Assembly (NCBI GenBank): GCA_964036195.1
Contig: OZ038455.1
Location: forward strand, 5,287,855 to 5,351,854
Reading direction: 5' to 3'
DNA: 64,000 nt
Origin: Sphaerolaimus hirsutus
Taxonomy: Eukaryota > Nematoda > Chromadorea > Monhysterida > Sphaerolaimidae
Shown here: positions 42,903-52,591 of the stretch, piece by piece
How positions within the stretch are numbered: position 1 is the stretch's first letter
Layout of the letters: each line of letters starts with the position of its first letter
The notes under the pieces: model-generated
Told to the model about the DNA's origin: nothing
Databases searched by the model: none
The model's input: only the letters and a program-made list of their open reading frames with translations
Made by a program: the position numbers and the translations under genes

Positions 42903-42998
42903 CATGATAAATACAATTGGCAAAATTGAAAATGGGAGAAAATGTTGGAGATTTTGAGTAAAAATTGGGGAAAATTGCTCAAAGTTTGTTCCACATAC

Positions 42999-43299
42999 CG
43001 TATTTGCTTGAATAATCACCCCTGTGAGACGAGTGAGGAATGAATAATACCCCCCCTTGAATAATCCCCCCTCAAGGAGTTGATCAATTAGTTTTGCCCA
43101 ATTGAACAAAAATAACACATTATTGTGTTGATAAAGTATAATTCTTGAGACTATTTGATACAAACATGCTTGAAAATTTTGACGAAATAATAATGCCCTC
43201 TTGAATAATTCCCCCCCCCCCCCCCTCTAATAGTTCTCCCTCAAAAAAGTCTGATGAAATAATAATCCCCCAGGGGGATTATTCAAGCAAATATGGTAT
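42999..43299. mobile_element. MITE, same type as previous, inverted
   Basis: TACCGTATTTGCTTGAATAA to TTATTCAAGCAAATATGGTA. The words are CCCCCTTGAATAATCCC, the complement of those in 42565-42902. Confidence 0.85.
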
Positions 43300-43395
43300 A
43301 TACCTAGATAGCTGAGCGATTTGTGGGGGTATCAGAGAATAGTAGCTTCGGGATAGATAGCTAGCTGAGCAGCCCCCCCCCCACGGGATCCCCGC

Positions 43396-43594
43396 AACGA
43401 GTCTACATGTCAAGCGGGTTAGATGCCAAGCAAGATTACGCCATGCAAATCTGCAGTAAAGCATCCATCCATGATTAAGGACTGGAAATTTTTTAATGTT
43501 CACATTCGGGCAACGGGTATCGGCTGCGGCATTTTTCATGTTACATTTCTAATATTTTTTTATCATAATATTTTTCAAAAAAAAATTTCCACAT
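43396..43594. repeat. Block shared with 21500-21650
   Basis: AAGCATCCATCCATGATTAAGGACTGG-containing sequence and CATGTTACATTTCTAATATT match 21540-21650. Function unknown. Confidence 0.65.
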
Positions 43595-44065
43595 ACCGTA
43601 TTTCCTCGAAATACCCCCCGGGGGGTTGATTGTTTCATAGTGGTCCCGAGAGGGGGGGGGGGGGGGTCAAACGAGGGGGGGGGGGGGGTATTTCGAGGGG
43701 GGGGGGGTTATTATTTCACAAGAAAATTTTTGAAAACCAAGTACGAAATTGTCGTCTGAAACGTACGCAGACGTCGAAAAATGCAACAAAAACCGCCATT
43801 TATAACGTTCTGTAGACTAATATTAGTATGTAGATGGTATGTACACTGTTCTAACGTGATTCCGACATTGTTTTAACGTGTGTTCTGCACTACGCAGAAC
43901 ACAAACTGCCATATTTGTGATGTACGTTCTCTTTACACTCAATTTGGGGGGGGGGGGTATTTCGAGGGGGGGTGATTGTTTCATAGTGGTCTCGAGAGGG
44001 GGGGGGGGTCAAACGAGGGGGGGGGGTATTTCGAGGGGGGGGGTATTTCGAGGAAATACGGTAGG
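43595..44065. mobile_element. MITE, CTCGAAATACCCC family
   Basis: TACCGTATTTCCTCGAAATA to TTTCGAGGAAATACGGTA, nearly identical to 26027-26482 and 33890-34261, with long G-runs that are unreliable in length. Confidence 0.9.
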
Positions 44066-44434
44066 TAATAGGCGGCGCGTGGTCTCAACCCGCGCTTATG
44101 ACAATGACAAATGATTAGCCCAAATTTGACCCTGTGACACTTTTTTATCAGGTGCCAATCCGAGACCCTGTAAAGTACCCTGTAAAATGTAAATTGCCAT
44201 GCAAAGTGTCAACAGTCATGTAAAATGCCCTGGAAAATGGCAAACGTAACTAAATGGCATCATTTTTGGCGCCACGCCTTGATTACCTGACTGAGAATAA
44301 ATTTTGTTATCTGTGCATCAAAAAGCGATTTTATCAGCTGATCATATCACGTAGGCGCGCCAGCCCAGCGCCATCCCTCAATGCCGAGGGAAGCGACAAG
44401 CGACCCATCCATAATATGGGGGTAGTCCCAAGCC
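44066..44434. repeat. Half of a GTCAAATGTC-family element and shared flank
   Basis: 44150-44250 is CCAATCCGAGACCCTGTAAA with AAAATGCCCTGGAAAATGGC, one arm only. 44070-44160 and 44330-44400 match 21680-21760 and 21930-22010. Confidence 0.6.
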
Positions 44435-44750
44435 CTGTTAAGTGTCAAATGTAAAGTCAAATGCAAAGTCAAATGTCAATTGTCATACAAAGTGTCAAAT
44501 TTAAAGTAAAGTGTCAATTGTGTATCCAAACATGATTTTTTGTAACCAAATATTTTTTTCTTATAAGATTTTTTATACAAAAACAAAAAGATTTGGATAC
44601 GAAAATAAGATTTGGATACACGATGACACTTTACTTCACATTTGACACTTTGCATGACAATTGACGTTTGACTTTGCATTTGACTTTCATTTGATTTAAC
44701 ATTTGACACTTTACTTTACACTTTACAGGGCTCGGGACGGGACTGCCACA
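44435..44750. mobile_element. TTTGACA/ATAAGATTTGGATAC element
   Basis: CCCAAGCCCTGTTAAGTGTC at the left and TTTACAGGGCTCGGGACGGG at the right. GTCAAATG and AAGATTTGGATAC words fill the arms around a centre at about 44572. A near copy is split across 22018-22045 and 22470-22645 by the MITE 22045-22468. Confidence 0.72.
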
Positions 44751-44861
44751 TGATCAGAGAAAGCTAAATGCGGAAATTTGAAATTTAACCTGGGTACTCC
44801 AGAATGCCATGAGCTAAAAGAAAACCACTTACACCACTCTGGTAAGCCCGTGTCGGAGAGT

Positions 44862-45400
44862 ATACTCGGTGGACCGCAAAGTATGCACCCAAAATTATTT
44901 AGGTCTTGGTCGATAATGCGCGAGCTGGATACTTATGTATACTCGACGGACCGCACGCTATGCATTTTTATGAAGGAAAGACTCCATCATGACGTCATCA
45001 TTGATAATATAAAAATTATAACAGCAAAAAAAAGAAAAAATAGGACGGAAAAAACATTCCTCGTTTGTACGCGACTCCGCCTTTTCTTTTTTTTTAATAT
45101 TTTCTTTTTGTGAAAGTGCATAAGTACATAAGTGCATAAGTACATAAGTATCCAGCACGCGCGTTATCGACCAAGACATAAATAATTTTGGGCGCATACT
45201 TTGCGGTCCGCCGAGTATATTCACTTTCACAAAAAAGAAGAACATATCAAAAAGAAAAGGGCTGAGTCATGTACAAGTGTCGAATGTTTTTTTCGTTGTT
45301 TTTTTTTGCTGGAACAATTTTTATTGAATCAACGACGACGTCATGATGGGGTCTTTGCTTCAGAAAAATGCATAGCATGCGGTCCCCCGAGTATACCCCG
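44862..45400. mobile_element. TATACTCGGCGGACCGCA MITEs, two adjacent
   Basis: Ends TATACTCGGTGGACCGCAAA (44862), TATACTCGACGGACCGCACG (44937), TTTGCGGTCCGCCGAGTATA (45200) and GCATGCGGTCCCCCGAGTAT (45376). CATCATGACGTCATCATTGA, its complement, and GTGAAAGTGCATAAGTACAT lie inside. Confidence 0.75.
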
Positions 45401-45404
45401 ACTT

Positions 45405-46187
45405 TAATTTTGGTTCAGTTTGGAAAAAGTTTTTCAAGATTTTCATTCTGAGGTACTTTTCTCGTTGTTGTTTTTGTTGTTGGGATGACAAGTTTCAAAC
45501 TGATATACGTATTTCCACTAAAAACCCACTCGAAATATCCACCCTCAAAAATGGCCACTATGAATTTATCAGCCCCCCTCGAAACAACCCCCTCCAAAAT
45601 TGAACGAAAAGGGAACGTAAACGACAAAAGCTACTGTTCCTGATCCAGGCAAAGCAAAACAGACGTTGAACCAATGACTGTGTTACGTTACACCGTGTAT
45701 TATACCACATACTTACATACTACTTATTATGTAAGTCTATCGGGTGGGCCCGCCAGCGCCAATGCAGAAAATCGAAAATTTAAAGACAAATAACTTCGGA
45801 ATGCCTCTAGCTATATAGAAACCACGTACACCATCGGAAAGCCCGTGTGAGAAAGTACGCTGGCTCCAATTTTCAGACCAATTCGTAGAGTTTCAAAAAA
45901 GTTATTCACGATTTTCTTTCTGAGGTAGTGTTTCTTCTTGTTGTTGTTGTTGTGACGAAATACTTCAAAATGCAATAACTTCTCTGAAACACAACCGATT
46001 TTTATGGATGATGGCTCATATGAAAGAGCATAAAAATTATGATGCCATTTATTATTTTATCAAAAAATTTTCACAAGCTCCGCCCACTTTTAGACTGTAG
46101 TCATTTGAAATCTTCAAAAATGAAAAAATAAAGAAATTTAATACAAACAAGGGTATAAAAAAAATTGTTGATGTGCACAGGGACCAG
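45405..46187. repeat. Duplicated low-copy sequence with MITE fragment
   Basis: 45411-45690 parallels 23095-23370. 46060-46180 parallels 48380-48510 (TTCACAAGCTCCGCCCACTT versus TTCACAGGCTCTGCCCACTT). GTTGTTGTTGTTGTGACGAA microsatellite at 45935. No gene recognised. Confidence 0.6.
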
Positions 46188-46830
46188 GCCCCAGATTTAA
46201 TTGGGCAGATAATCCCTGAGAGGGAGGACATGACAGGCGTGTCTGGCAATTCGAGATTTGATTAGGCAGGCATGCCCGCGCCACTAGCCTGTCATGCCAG
46301 GCGCCTGACAGCTGCCGCCCGCCCGCCAGGCAGAGCGAGATTTAATTGCGTGCCGGGTAGCAGCTGTCAGGTGCCTGGCAGGACAGGCATGAACATAAGA
46401 TTTGGATACACAAACATAAGTTTTGGATACAAAACATAAGATTTGGATACCAAAAACATAAGATTTGGATACATGAAAAATAAGATTTGGATGCAAAAAA
46501 ATATTTGGATACACTATGGAAAAAGTCAAACTGAAAACATGAAAAGTTACCTGCCCTGCACCTCTGAGGATGCAGGGCACATTATTCATGTTCTGTTAAA
46601 TTATGCCAGGCATGCCCTCACAATTAAATCTCATTTTGCAATTTTGAGGCAAGTCAGGCACTTGTGAGGGCGTGCCTGGCAGGCGTGTCGGGCGTGACAG
46701 GCGCCTGGCATGCAGGGCACAATTGAATCTCGTTTTACAAAATTTTGCCTGGCGTGCATGACAGGCTTGTCAGGTGCCGGGCGCGGAGGGCAGACATCTG
46801 TCTGCCCAATTGAATCTGGGGCCAGGACTT
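46188..46830. mobile_element. CAGGC-word element
   Basis: GGACCAGGCCCCAGATTTAA at the left and TTGAATCTGGGGCCAGGAC at the right are inverted repeats. GCCTGGCATG, CAGGCGCCTGACAG and GGCGTGTCGGGC words fill both sides; ATAAGATTTGGATAC words occupy 46390-46510. The flank pair fits an uninterrupted relative near 48505-48515. Confidence 0.75.
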
Positions 46831-47700
46831 TCAAATGAGCCCTGTTTTGTCAATTTTGGTTGACATTTAGAAAAGTTATTCAAGTTTGCCTGTTTTGTGT
46901 AATACACACAATGCAGACTGCTGGTAGAATAAAAACGTGAATTTGAGGAATCATTATCAGATTTTTATGTTTGAATTAATTTCATTTTTATATTTTAAAT
47001 ATTTTGATTTAGTATTTTATGTTTAATTTTTATTTTTTATTTTATTTTTTATTATTTTTTTTAAATAATTTTTTGACTATATTCAATTCATATTTAAATT
47101 TTTTATTGATTATACTTTTATGTTAATACCTTTATTTGTATATATACATTTTATTTTATCATTTGTTATATTGTCATTAAATAAATTTTCAACTTTTTCA
47201 TTGTATTTTGTCAATGTTTATTCAATTATCTATTTTATTCATTTTTTAAATTTTGATTCTGTATTACAATTTTGTTTTTTTCATGTTCTTTTGTCATTTT
47301 TTTGCATTTTAATTTCATTTTATCTGAAATTCAATTTTTTCATTCTTTTTACTCTATTTATATTCGTATTCAATTTTTTTTTCGGTTAGTATTTTAATTT
47401 CATTTTTATGTAAAATTTAATTATTATTTTTAAAATTTGATTCATTTTACTCTGTTTATTTATAATTGTATTTAACTTTTAAACTTCACTTTTAAAGTTT
47501 TCACATAATTTTTGTTTGTTATAATTTGATACTATTTAAAAAAATTTATTCATAATCAGATGATTTTCATTATTTTATTTGTAAAAAAAATCTTAATAAA
47601 TTTTATTATTTATTATTTTATTATTATTCTTGTTGATTTTTAATTTTATGTTATAATTTTTTGTTAAGAAAACAATATTAAATTTTTTTAAGTGCTTTAT
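46831..47700. other. Very AT-rich tract (46980-47700)
   Basis: About 720 bp of almost pure A/T, strongly T-biased on the plus strand, with ATTTTTATTTT motifs but no stable tandem unit. Short reading frames here are F/I/L/Y-only and not credible. 46850-46980 shows nothing. Confidence 0.6.
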
Positions 47701-47824
47701 GGAGCACACACTATACAGTTTTCTGAATTATGACAGCATTGTTCATATTAATTATAAATACTGCACATATCTTTGTGGGCCTGTGGCCCCCAAAAAGAAG
47801 TATATCTCATCAAAAATGGCTAAC

Positions 47825-48234
47825 GCCAACAAAAAGTGGACACTGCGCCAATATTGCAGTCAGGTGTATGCATTTAAATGCAGAAAAGAAATATATCACC
47901 TACTATCCTACAGTGTGTTTGTGAGTTTGAGCTCTGAAAAGGAGTATATCACTTAATGTTACAGTGTGGTTGAGCTCTTAAAAGAAGTATATCAAAGGTT
48001 TCTTCAAGGAACACTGGTGAAATGTAGTACAATTTCACCAGTGTTCCTTGAAGAAACCTTTGATATACTTATTTTAAGAGCTCAACCACACTGTAACATT
48101 AAGTGATGTTTATACTCCTTTTCAGAGCTCAAACTCACAAACACACTGTAGGATAGTAGGTGATATATTTCTTTTCTGCATTTAAATGCATACACCTGAC
48201 TGCAATATTGACGCAGTGTCCACTTTTTGTTGGC
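47825..48234. mobile_element. 410-bp near-perfect palindrome
   Basis: GCCAACAAAAAGTGGACACT pairs with its complement at the right; the centre is near 48028 (GGTGAAATGTAGTACAATTTCACC). The arms differ by a few bases only (TATACTCC block). It would fold into a long hairpin. Confidence 0.88.
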
Positions 48235-48576
48235 TTTCGTTTATGTTCTTTTTACGTATTCCTTGGTATTTTAAAAATACCTTTCGTATTAGTATTATAC
48301 TTTTTATTTGCAAAAGTATTTACGTTTACGTTTACGTTTTCCAAAAATACCAGTATTTTAACAACACTGTATGAAAGCCGAAAAAATTTCACAGGCTCTG
48401 CCCACTTTAGGACACAAGTTTTTTGAAATTTTCAAACATCAATAAATTTAGAAGTTGAATACAAAGCCGGTAATAAAAAAGAATTGTTTATGTGCGCAGT
48501 GACACGACCTTTCAAATGAGCCCTGTTTTACAACTGCTTTATAAAATATGACTTTAAAAAAAATGCAACAATAAAC
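48235..48576. repeat. Half hAT-like element (ACGTAA) and shared flank
   Basis: 48248-48369 is the TTTACGTATTCCTTGGTATT ... ACCAGTATTTTAACAACACTG right half of the family. 48380-48560 matches 46060-46190 plus 46827-46850 without the CAGGC element. Confidence 0.7.
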
Positions 48577-49359
48577 CAGAGTTGCAAAAACGTATTTACG
48601 TTTACCCGAAATACCCGGTTATTCGGGTATTTATACTTACGTTTACGTTTACGTTTTCAAAAAATACCGTTACGTTTTGTTACGTTTTCCTGGCCGAAAT
48701 ACCCGGGTACCAGAGAAAACGTAAAAAACGTTGTGAGACCAAACAATTTTCAGATAAATGCAACTTCCGTAATAAATTTCCGACAAGTTTAAAAATTTTG
48801 CGCGCAAGCGTGCAATTTTCCTCCACAGAAGCCGTATTTTCAAAAATGGTATATTCAAGATTTAAATTATTCTATAGTTCGACCCCACCTGCAGTGCAGT
48901 GCACAGTATTATGTATTAGGTACTTTCCAAACTTGAATTGTGCAAATGCTTATAAAAATTCAGCGGACGCTGTTATTTAGTGGCTTTCGTCGATTGATTT
49001 TGTGCTATTTGATGATCAAATGTTGAAAAACTCTATAAATCATCATAATATCATTTTTTGTGACATAACACTTGGGAAAACGTTGACAGAACGTAAAAAA
49101 TTGACTGAAAAACTGGCGAGAAAATAGAAGGGCGGCTTCCAACAGACGGCGTCTCCATAATAGAAAGTTGGTGAAAAATAGAAGGGCGCCCCTCTATTAG
49201 ATGAAATATGGTAATAATTTTTTACGTTTACGTTTTATTTTACGTTTTCCTGGGTATTTGAAAAATACCTTACGTTTTAGTATTTATACTTTCATTTTGG
49301 AAAAGGTATTTACGTTTACGTTTACGTTTTCCAAAAATACCAGTATTTGACCAACTCTG
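48577..49359. mobile_element. hAT-like element, ACGTAA version, with TSD
   Basis: It starts CAGAGTTGCAAAAACG and ends CCAACTCTG. The perfect 8-bp duplication CAATAAAC is at 48569-48576 and 49360-49367. A small AGAAGGGCG-word insert (about 49115-49213, ending CTCTATTAGATGAAATATGGTA) sits in the right half. Confidence 0.93.
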
Positions 49360-49424
49360 CAATAAACACCATGCATATGTCTGCGTACGTTACAAACAAC
49401 AAATTAGTACTGGGAGGGAGTTCG

Positions 49425-49540
49425 AAAAATTTCTGGCGAAATAACCCCCCTCGAAATACCCCCTCGTTTAACCCTACTCAAAATTGTCACTCTGAAAAAA
49501 TAAACCCCTGGGGGGTATTTCGAGGAAATACGGTATAATA
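49425..49540. repeat. CTCGAAATACCCC MITE, right half
   Basis: CTGGCGAAATAACCCCCCTC through GTATTTCGAGGAAATACGGTA, complement of the left half of 25187-25653. 49650-49705 holds another degraded piece. 49541-49844 is otherwise unrecognised. Confidence 0.65.
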
Positions 49541-49844
49541 AATTAGTTGGGTCCTATTCTATCGTAAATCGCATTGTTTATGGCAATAAAGAATATTTTC
49601 AGATACGAATTGATGGAAAAAGTCCCAAAACGTTTGATGAATACTCCTTGAATAGCCCCCCCCCAATCATTGCCCAGGGATGTTTTATTAGTAAATATGG
49701 TATCCTAAAGGTCAATAATTAGTCGCAGAGGAGGTGACAAAAGTGTGCTAAAGAGTGCATATCCATTCGACTGGTCGAGAGATTCACTGACGGGGTAGGG
49801 GCAGCATTGCAAGCCGCAGCAATATGCGTCGCCGTCGCACCAGG

Positions 49845-50215
49845 GGGCAGTCCCAGACCCTGTAAAAGACCATGTCAAGTGTAAAAGACCATGTAAAGTG
49901 TAAAAGACCCTGTAAAATGACAGGTGTCATGTAAAAGACCCTGTAAAATGTCAGGTATCTTAGGTTTTTGTATCAAAATCTTATGCCCAAAAGTAAGATT
50001 TGAATACAAAAACATAAGATCTGGATACATACGTTACAATAAAGTTTGGATACACATCGCACTATATAGGATCTTTTACATGACATTTAACACTTCACAG
50101 CGTCTTTTGAAACGTGACACGTGAAATTTTACAGGGTCTTTTCCATGACACCTGACATTTTCCACAGTCTTTTACACTTTACATTGTCTTTTACAGGGTC
50201 CGGGACTGGCACCAG
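49845..50215. mobile_element. MITE, GTAAAAGACCATG word version of TACAGGG family
   Basis: GGGGCAGTCCCAGACCCTGT at the left and ACAGGGTCCGGGACTGGCAC at the right. GTGTAAAAGACC and CATTGTCTTTTACAG replace the AAAATGCCCTG words of the sister family. The centre has ATAAGATTTGAATAC pieces. Confidence 0.8.
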
Positions 50216-50749
50216 TAGACGAGTTGTTGCACTGGCTGCTGCTCACCACCGTGTTCGTAATGGAAACTTGCGAGTGGTCTCTCAGCTGATGCTCCAATGT
50301 TGTAGAGGCAGGGGTGCGAGCGACCGGCCTGAGCGTGCGTACACTCGCCAATGAGTATTCATGCCAACCTCGAATACACATACCGTTTTACCTAGAATTA
50401 CCCCCAGGTCTGAGCGATATTAGGTAATATCCCCCCCCCCTCGAAATACTCCCGTCTCGAATAATGTACATCATGTAGAATATGCAATGTATTATATGAT
50501 GTATTGGTTACTCCAAATTTCATCGCAGCTGCACTAGGTTGTGTAGATAAATAGATCCCTATATACCGTATTTCCTCGAAATATCCGATCTGCTCTCATA
50601 ATATTTACCAGTTTTCAGTCATCATTCCTCATATTGTTATTTATGTGGATGTTAGACAGGGAGGTTTAAAGTGCTATAACTTTTGATTGGAAAGATATAT
50701 TGAAAAAATTTCTTTGGTTTATTACATTCTTTTTTCTGAAGTACCTATG
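50216..50749. repeat. Type-B CTCGAAATACCCC fragments
   Basis: 50383-50600 holds TACCGTTTTACCTAGAATTA, CATCATGTAGAATATGCAATG and CATCGCAGCTGCACTAGG, ending at TACCGTATTTCCTCGAAATA (50575). 50216-50380 is not recognised. 50660-50710 resembles the 38238-39409 arms (GTGCTATAACTTTTGATTGG). Confidence 0.55.
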
Positions 50750-51066
50750 TACCGTATTTGCTTGAATAACCCCCCTGGTGGATTATTATTTCGTCAGACT
50801 TTTTTGAGGGGGGATTATTCAAGGGGGGAATTATCCAAGGGGAGGAATTATTATTTCGTCAGAATTCTCAAGCGTTTACATAAACTCATTCGACAAAACA
50901 TGCTTTATTTACACAATAACATGCCATTCTTGGCCAAATTAGAAATAAAAAATTGATCGTTATTTACACAATAACATGCCATTCTTGGCCAAATTAGAAA
51001 TAAAAAATTGATCGTATGCCTTGAGGGGGGATTGTTCGAGGGGGAATTATTCAAGCAAATACGGTA
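50750..51066. mobile_element. MITE, TACCGTATTTGCTTGAATAACCCCC type
   Basis: TACCGTATTTGCTTGAATAA to TTATTCAAGCAAATACGGTA. A 57-bp block containing CACAATAACATGCCATTCTT is duplicated in tandem inside (50910-51015). Confidence 0.88.
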
Positions 51067-51170
51067 TTACCATGGTGAAGCTGTGTAGTGGTTGCAGTTG
51101 TCATAAAATGTGACACAAAGTATCAGACAAGGGTTACATCCAGTTTAAATGAAACAAAACTGAAACTCAC

Positions 51171-51382
51171 ATGATCCATGGATTCACGATCTTGATTGAA
51201 GAAATACTTTTGACCAGCATGCATTATATAGTTAACACCTTTGAGCACTGCTTTCCCATCGCTATAAGCAGCATATGCTGCAGCCGCAGCCCCTATACTT
51301 GCTTTCAGATCCTGGGTACGTTTTATTGAGCCAATTCCCTCACCTTTGGAGTAGGTGTTCCTGCATGGTGAATTCTTGTGCA
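51171..51382 (-). CDS. Candidate exon next to BEL LTR
   Basis: An open minus-strand stretch encodes KGEGIGSIKRTQDLKASIGA and AAAAYAAYSDGKAVLKGVNY and ends MDH|GTGAGT, a strong donor. Codon use looks protein-like, and the alanine-rich part may be a helix. The upstream side is cut by the LTR at 51384, whose end plus the first host base creates TTTTACAG, a usable acceptor. I do not recognise the protein. It could be a real exon broken or rescued by the insertion, or a chance frame. Confidence 0.4.
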
Positions 51383-51383
51383 C

Positions 51384-52471
51384 TGTAAAATAGTACGGAA
51401 CTAGTTGAGTTGACTTGTGAACAAGCTCCTATTCCTAACCGAGGAAGAGGACGAATGTGAACAAATGAATTGTGACGTGAAGCGTCGTCTCTTAGTTGAC
51501 GTTCCGCTATTTTATCAATGTGATTAGTTGAGTTGAAGTGAATTGATGTGAGTTAGTGTGATTCAATATTTAGATTGTTTCCAAAAGGGTTTGACGAACC
51601 TTTTTATTTAGACAATTAAATACAAAGAAATAAATGCGAATAAAATATACTAAAATAAAGGAATTAATTTACAACTAAATTAATTACTTAAATGAAACAT
51701 AAATTAAACGCAAATTACCGAAGAAATAAGGCAATTTAAAGAAGGCACTTAATTACAACAACAAGGCGATAATTAAGTGGCGCGGTTGTGAACAAAGCAC
51801 CTTAAATAGCGTGGGTGTGAATAAAGCACTAAGGTGATTTAAAGCACCAAGGGTTAAAACTTAGCACCAAAAATAAGCGACTTAATAAAGGTGACAACGG
51901 CGCTTATTTAGATCCTAGGAAGAGATTTGTGTGAAGTTGATGAGGTTGCAAACACTGCCGATTTTAGCTGTGAGATCGGCTTTTAAGGGCCAGACCGATG
52001 GTGACTAGCTTGGCGCCAATCGGTCGGCTCTAATCTCTGATTTTTACCCAACATTTCCAATTGTGAAAGTCCAACTCTTGCCCGCTCGCTCTTCCGACGA
52101 AAAGCGAGCTAAACTGGCAAGATAGTGAAAATGTGAGACAAGCCAGACAGCATTTGAAATGGCGCGCGGGTCCGGCCCCTTGCTTGGGGCGAGCCCGCCG
52201 CTTAACATAAACATGTTGGCGTATTTGCGTGCTGCTTGTCAAGGAAATGTGGCGGAATGTGAGCAATGACTAAGATCTAAATATGTGAGCAACGTAAAGC
52301 GCACGTTGTAAACATGATCGCTTGAGATATTAAATGGTGAATGTGAAGATGTTAAAAGGTGGAATGTGAACTGAAAAGGAATATTGATAAATTGAATTAA
52401 CTAAATATAAAAGCGAACATAAGAACGTCAACCTAAATATTAAAAGTTTTACATTTTACGATAATGTTACA
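51384..52471 (-). repeat. BEL/Pao LTR A (1088 bp)
   Basis: Plus-strand ends TGTAAAATAG ... AATGTTACA; read on the element's sense (minus) strand it runs TGTAACATT to CTATTTTACA. It is 1088 bp, the same length as LTRs B and C, and differs from them at scattered positions. It is the 3' LTR of the short element. No polyadenylation site was assigned. Confidence 0.93.
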
Positions 52472-52591
52472 CACTCCCGAAACGAGAATTAAAAATTAAA
52501 TCTAATTTAATTTTATCGCAGCCAATCACGGCACTCTATATGAAAAGATTATTGATGTGAAAATCAAAATCAAACGCCTGTGACACTTTCA

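Larger units (their letters stand above)
42441..43395. mobile_element. ATAGATAG-word element with two nested MITEs
   Basis: GGGCTCCATAGATAGAAAAT and GGAAGGATAGATAGCTCAAA at the left, GGGATAGATAGCTAGCTGAG at the right. The middle is taken up by MITEs at 42565-42902 and 42999-43299. Ends resemble a decayed 30438-30919 type. Confidence 0.65.

Noticed and set aside
47120-47389. Open reading frame in the AT-rich tract
   Set aside because: Only F/I/L/Y/S-type codons from low-complexity DNA, with no motif or splice context.
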